Positions 61,101 through 64,000 of a stretch of 64,000 bases of DNA are shown here, one piece after another; within the stretch, counting starts at the first letter, position 1; each line of letters starts with the position of its first letter. Made by a program: the position numbers and the translations under genes. The notes under the pieces are model-generated. The model searched no databases. It saw only the letters and a list, made by a program, of their open reading frames with translations, and had not been told where the DNA came from. Source of the DNA: Flavobacteriaceae bacterium (GTDB lineage: Bacteria > Bacteroidota > Bacteroidia > Flavobacteriales > Flavobacteriaceae). The stretch is from positions 124,001-188,000 of the forward strand of contig JANQSO010000002.1 of NCBI GenBank assembly GCA_028284005.1. Reading direction: 5' to 3'.

Positions 61101-61491
61101 TTTGATCTATACTAGCAGCGAGTAATTCACTTTCGCGTTGGTTTTGATTCAATTGAATTACATTCAATAGCTTATCATTTACTTGAGGAAAGTGATCTCC
61201 TATGATCTTTGAGGCCTCCTCATGAGAAATTCCGCTCTGGAGATTAAACAATTTTAAAAGAGGGAATGCAATAAAGCGAACAAATAATCCTGCTTCCACA
61301 ACAACAAATGCCCAAAATAGAATGGTGCGGCCCAGAGGGTCCAACCATAAAAAATATTCGACCAGGAGCGTAATCAAAAAATACAATAGTCCAATAGCGA
61401 AGAAAAGGATCGCTCCCCTGATCAACTCATTGGTATAGTATTTTTTTATAAATTGTTCCAGCTTTTGCTGAATGATACTAAATGTACTCAT
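58108..61491 (-). CDS. DUF4175 family membrane protein with long coiled-coil and Gly/Glu/Gln-rich low-complexity region
   Basis: A 1127-residue protein. Two or three membrane helices in the first 180 residues (about 20-45, 50-75 and 148-165) are followed by beta-rich outer segments (about 185-480). A long Glu/Lys/Gln helix follows (about 485-790, rich in EELKEN and LEELEKLQ), then a segment with RQPMISNSINESLTEVQ. A low-complexity stretch of Gly/Lys/Gln/Glu/Asp (about 895-985) precedes the conserved C-terminus (LRQMEDIEQQLLDKGFNQ). It fits DUF4175, large envelope proteins of Bacteroidota of unknown function. It overlaps ybeY by 8 bp. Start ATG 61491. Confidence 0.85.
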   Translation of the reverse strand: MSTFSIIQQKLEQFIKKYYTNELIRGAILFFAIGLLYFLITLLVEYFLWLDPLGRTILFWAFVVVEAGLFVRFIAFPLLKLFNLQSGISHEEASKIIGDHFPQVNDKLLNVIQLNQNQRESELLAASIDQKSGELQPIQFKRAVNFKKNAKYLKYAAIPIIIFVLFSILGEKDLFSNSYKRVVNYDTAYEPPAPFSFFVLNENLNAIENNSFTLKIRTEGEVLPENVSIHYNDETYYLQQTAPGMFEYTFLQPDETIDFQLKANKVSSQKYTLGVVKTPSLLSFEMVLDYPGYTGKKDEVLKSTGNATIPEGTRVAWKVNTKNTDAVHLKTKDTTYEFLSKDQNFAFDRGVYNKLDYAITTSNKDLKDYENLSFTLGVIKDEYPEIDIQSKRDSTNSQLVYFLGRVSDDYGLTKLQLVYYPEGEELQKKTEPLPLNKTNFDQFVYAFPGNLQLTDGVAYEYYFEVFDNDAIRRFKSSKSGIYTFRKLTEDERENEQLQNQENSIKGLDKSLEDLRDQEKKLEELSKTQKEKNELNWNDKKKLENFIKRQKQQEEMMKNFSKELKENLENFQPEDEEDPYKEQLKERLEENEERLKENEKLLEELEKLQEKIQKEELTEKLEKLAKQNKNQEKNLEQLLELTKRYYVNKKAEKLAEEIYKLGEKQEKLADAPEDENTKEKQEELNKEFEEYKKQMEELKKENDGLKKPMDIPQDKTGEQQVKEEQQKATNKLQQDNKKGASENQKKAGKKMKQMGQQMQMQMQAGQMETIEEDVEMLRQILDNLVVFSFEQESLMEDFKKTKYGNPVFGKKLNLQNDLKLNFEHIDDSLFALSLRQPMISNSINESLTEVQYNIDKSLERLAENHMRQGISNQQYTVTGANELAILLSELLNSMQNAMNMPSFGAGAGKGKGQGQGEGQGKGFQLPDIIEKQESLGEKMKEGMQKGKEGQGEGEGSGEGDGQGDGNNGEKGNDGQGEGKDGNSGDGEGENEDLNGELYEIYKQQQMLRQQLQDKLSKEGLKGKGGDLLRQMEDIEQQLLDKGFNQRTLEKMLNLKYELLKLDKADFEQGQETRRESRTNRTNYQNSLRLSPDDVKKYFNSTEILNREALPLRQEYKKRVQTYFKEKND
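58520..58787 (-). repeat. Low-complexity coding repeat in the DUF4175 gene
   Basis: Irregular short repeats (plus-strand CCTTCGCCTTG, CCTTGTCC and CCATCTCC type units) encode GKGQGEGQGKG, EGEGSGEGDGQGDG and similar segments. It is in frame throughout and most likely a flexible linker; length variation between strains is expected. Confidence 0.75.
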
Positions 61492-61569
61492 CAATAGGTT
61501 TTACTTAGAAACAGAATTTCTAAAATACAACTTTATTTTGTATCAAAAATTGCTCCAAAACACTCTGTT

Positions 61570-62610
61570 ATGAAGGATTTAAAATATCTCGCCGCATTCT
61601 CGATCCCCGTCGCAGCTGTTATTGGGTTGATATTAAGGGGATATTGGGTGTTTTTTACGCCTTTTTTTGCATTTGTTTTGGTTCCTGTCCTTGAAATCCT
61701 ACTCCCTGTAGAAAACAGAAACCTTTCCGAAGATGAAGCAAAAGCAAAAGGCAAAAATCCTTTTTTTGATATTTTACTTTATCTGAACCTTCCCCTGGTC
61801 TATGGTATTCTGGGCTGGTTTTTATGGAGTATCAACCGGGCCGAGTATTCAATGTATGAGTTAGTTGGCCTTACGTTTTCAATTGGAATTGTATTAGGGT
61901 CCAACGGGATTAATGTTGCACATGAATTAGGACATCGTAAAACACAATGGGAGAAAACACTTGGAAAATCACTACTGCTCCCGGCATTATATATGCATTT
62001 TTATATAGAGCATAATTTTGGGCATCACCTCAATGCAGCTACCAAAGAAGATCCCGCAAGCGCAAAGTACAATCAAACCTTATACTCTTTTTGGGTAACT
62101 TCCATGGTACGACAATACATAAGTGCCTGGAAAATTCAACGAAGTTTGTTGAAACGAGAAAACAGATCTTTTTTCAGTTTTAAAAATGATATGTTTTGGT
62201 TCGTTATTTTACAAGTTGCATATGTAGGAAGCATTTTTTTATTCTTTGGAACTACAGCTTTTTGGGTTGCCATTGTGATCGGGCTGATTGGGGCGATTTT
62301 GCTGGAAACCATAAATTATATTGAACATTACGGGCTTAGTAGAAACAAAACCTCTTCCGGGCGCTACGAGAGAATGCAGGAAATTCATTCCTGGAACTCT
62401 AATCATGTATTAGGACGTATAATACTCTATGAGCTCACGAGGCATAGCGACCATCATTATCGGGCTCATAAAAAATATCAATTACTGGATTGCCATGAAA
62501 CAAGCCCTCAAATGCCTTATGGCTATCCTACCTCCATGATACTTTCCATGCTGCCACCTTTGTGGTTTGCAATAATGAACAAAAGAATTCCTATTGAAAT
62601 GCGATCTTAG
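61570..62610 (+). CDS. alkB: Alkane 1-monooxygenase-like membrane hydroxylase
   Basis: A 346-residue integral membrane di-iron enzyme with all histidine boxes: AHELGHRKTQ (around residue 119), EHNFGHHLNAA (around 149), the AlkB-specific NYIEHYGLSR (around 250) and LTRHSDHHYRAH (around 293). Several membrane helices surround them (about 7-40, 55-75, 88-105, 205-245). AlkB hydroxylates the terminal carbon of medium-chain alkanes using O2 and electrons from rubredoxin. No rubredoxin or alkane regulator gene is adjacent, so the true substrate may be another acyl or lipid molecule. The HYG motif favours AlkB over the related desaturases. Confidence 0.88.
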   Translation: MKDLKYLAAFSIPVAAVIGLILRGYWVFFTPFFAFVLVPVLEILLPVENRNLSEDEAKAKGKNPFFDILLYLNLPLVYGILGWFLWSINRAEYSMYELVGLTFSIGIVLGSNGINVAHELGHRKTQWEKTLGKSLLLPALYMHFYIEHNFGHHLNAATKEDPASAKYNQTLYSFWVTSMVRQYISAWKIQRSLLKRENRSFFSFKNDMFWFVILQVAYVGSIFLFFGTTAFWVAIVIGLIGAILLETINYIEHYGLSRNKTSSGRYERMQEIHSWNSNHVLGRIILYELTRHSDHHYRAHKKYQLLDCHETSPQMPYGYPTSMILSMLPPLWFAIMNKRIPIEMRS

Positions 62611-62623
62611 GATTGTATCTTTG
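62594..62623 (+). promoter_or_regulatory. Promoter of gltX
   Basis: TTG (62594-62596), exactly 19 nt, TATCTTTG (62616-62623), then 26 nt to the ATG at 62650. The -33 part overlaps the end of alkB. Confidence 0.75.
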
Positions 62624-62649
62624 CCTATTCAGAAAAAAGAAGACCATTT

Positions 62650-64000
62650 ATGAGCAAAAAAGTGCGTGTGCGTTTTGCCCCTAGTCCAACAGGGCCGCTC
62701 CACATTGGAGGAGTAAGAACCGCTTTATTTAATTATTTATTTGCAAAAAAACACGGTGGTGATTTTATCTTACGAATTGAAGATACGGATCAAAACCGCT
62801 ATGTTGAAGGTGCTGAAGAATATATTGTTGAAGCGCTTAACTGGCTTGCTATTCCCTTTGATGAAGGACCCGGAAAAGAAGGGGGTTTTGGCCCCTATCG
62901 TCAAAGTGAGCGAAAGCATTTGTATAGAGAATATGCGGAAAGCTTAGTTGCCAATGGAAACGCTTATTATGCTTTTGATACTTCGGAAGAATTGAATGCC
63001 CATAGAAAAGACCATGAAGCAAATGGAAAAACATTTATCTATAATTGGCACAATCGCTTAAAGCTGAAAAATTCATTGTCTCTTTCAGAAGCAGAGATAC
63101 AGGAAAAATTATCGGCAGGAGAAGAATATGTCATCCGGTTTAAGTCTCCGCAAAATGAAACGCTTCATTTAAGAGATATTATTCGCGGAGATATGGAAAT
63201 TAATACCAATGTGCTGGATGATAAAGTGCTTTTTAAGAGTGACGGTATGCCTACATATCATTTGGCAAATATCGTAGATGATCATTTAATGGAAATCTCT
63301 CATGTGATTCGTGGAGAAGAATGGCTTCCTTCATTAGCTTTACACGTATTACTGTATAAGGCTTTTAATTGGACGGCTCCTCAATTTGCCCACTTACCGT
63401 TGATCATGAAGCCGCAGGGTAAAGGAAAATTAAGTAAACGCGATGGTGATAAAATGGGGTTTCCTGTATTTCCTTTGGAATGGAAAGCCGTAGACGGAGA
63501 TACATTTGCCGGCTATAGAGAAGATGGTTATTTGCCTGAAGCCGTTGTAAATATGCTGGCCTTTTTAGGTTGGAACCCGGGAACAGAAAAAGAGATCTTC
63601 AGCTTGGAAGAGCTTGTAAGTGCTTTTGAACTGGACCGTGTACATAAAGCAGGAGCTAAGTTTGACCCTGAAAAAACAAAATGGTATCAGCATCACTATT
63701 TACAGGAAATGGATGAGTCTGTTCTTGTTGATCAATTTACAACTTTGCTTAAAGAAAAAGGGATTGTGAATGCGTCGAATGTAGCAACCATTGTATCTCT
63801 TTTAAAGGAACGCGCCACGTTTATGAATGATCTCTGGGAGCAGGGAAATTTCTTTTTTGAAAGGCCGGAAAGCTATGATGAAAAGGCTTCGGCTAAAGCC
63901 TTTAAGGCGGAAACTCCTGAAATTCTTCGGAATGTTGTAATGATCCTGGATCAGGACATTGATTTTTCCGCAGCTACTATTTCAGAAAAAGTAAAAGGGT
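62650..64000 (+). CDS. gltX: Glutamate--tRNA ligase, N-terminal 450 residues (runs off the window)
   Basis: Open from ATG 62650 to the window edge, 450 codons. It starts MSKKVRVRFAPSPTGPLHIGG, carrying the class I HIGH-type signature, with ILRIEDTDQNR (around residue 40), GMPTYHLANIVDDHLM (around 200) and the KMSKS-type loop GKGKLSKRDGDKMGFP (around 258). It charges tRNA-Glu in the cytoplasm. The C-terminal anticodon-binding end is beyond the window. It has its own well-formed promoter, separate from alkB. Confidence 0.96.
   Translation, partial: MSKKVRVRFAPSPTGPLHIGGVRTALFNYLFAKKHGGDFILRIEDTDQNRYVEGAEEYIVEALNWLAIPFDEGPGKEGGFGPYRQSERKHLYREYAESLVANGNAYYAFDTSEELNAHRKDHEANGKTFIYNWHNRLKLKNSLSLSEAEIQEKLSAGEEYVIRFKSPQNETLHLRDIIRGDMEINTNVLDDKVLFKSDGMPTYHLANIVDDHLMEISHVIRGEEWLPSLALHVLLYKAFNWTAPQFAHLPLIMKPQGKGKLSKRDGDKMGFPVFPLEWKAVDGDTFAGYREDGYLPEAVVNMLAFLGWNPGTEKEIFSLEELVSAFELDRVHKAGAKFDPEKTKWYQHHYLQEMDESVLVDQFTTLLKEKGIVNASNVATIVSLLKERATFMNDLWEQGNFFFERPESYDEKASAKAFKAETPEILRNVVMILDQDIDFSAATISEKVKG

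Overview
The window is an AT-rich chromosomal segment of a member of the Bacteroidota, almost certainly a Flavobacteriaceae species and probably aerobic and marine. The evidence is the family-specific proteins (PorW/SprE of the type IX secretion system, a T9SS C-terminal sorting domain, DUF6168, DUF6341, DUF6427, DUF6909, DUF4837 and DUF4175 proteins), the long signal-peptide-bearing AtpB, and promoters of the Bacteroidota type (-33 TTG/TTTG, about 19 nt, -7 TAnnTTTG). The genus cannot be named from the sequence alone. No rRNA, tRNA, CRISPR array, insertion sequence or prophage was seen.

Layout. 1-806: the 5' part of a flippase-like membrane protein and a lipoprotein. 854-9613 (minus strand): porW, a bactofilin, atpZ, a DUF6168 protein, then atpB-E-F-H-A-G. 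A strong promoter precedes atpB, a terminator-like hairpin lies between atpE and atpF, and a terminator follows atpG. atpD and atpC are not here. 9858-15190: housekeeping and flavobacterial genes (a ferredoxin-type reductase, GT9 and DUF4254 proteins, DUF6427, DUF6341, purD). 15257-25757: a first surface-polysaccharide region with a CapK/PaaK-like ligase, wecB, two GT4 glycosyltransferases, a WcaJ-type priming transferase, an O-antigen polymerase/ligase, UDP-xylose synthesis (ugd, uxs) and wcaF. 25891-27507: a secreted leucine-rich-repeat protein with a T9SS tail. 27485-45124 (minus strand): a second, very compact polysaccharide region reading dTDP-rhamnose genes (rfbBACD), a Wzz-like protein, gmd, an SGNH lipoprotein, fcl, a six-gene sugar-acid/CMP cassette, an unusual Wzy-like protein, Wzx, a second Wzy-like protein and an MptE/GT42-like enzyme. 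45139-64000: core genes (DUF6909, GH3-like, M23 peptidase, tatA, DUF4837, a LysM transglycosylase, pgk, holB, a methyltransferase, mnmG flanked by two parS-like palindromes, ybeY, DUF4175, alkB, and gltX cut by the window end).

How they work together. The two polysaccharide regions supply UDP-xylose, UDP-ManNAc, dTDP-rhamnose, GDP-fucose and, by inference, an unidentified CMP-activated acidic sugar. They also encode priming, flipping, polymerisation, chain-length control and possible de-esterification. The most novel candidate is the cassette at 32476-37194. It combines an HpcH/HpaI-type aldolase, a CMP-sugar synthetase-like enzyme, a HAD phosphatase, a 2-hydroxyacid dehydrogenase, a 6-phosphogluconolactonase-like protein and an epimerase, with no PEP-dependent NeuB/KdsA-type synthase. 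It is co-oriented with a CMP-sugar-transferase-like protein, and with a polymerase-like protein that carries a carbohydrate-binding-like insert in its main outer loop.

Most start choices rest on family N-termini. Several TTG triplets that look like starts lie inside TAnnTTTG promoter boxes and were rejected. TTG starts at 228, 11939, 15257 and 25207 appear real because no other start fits.
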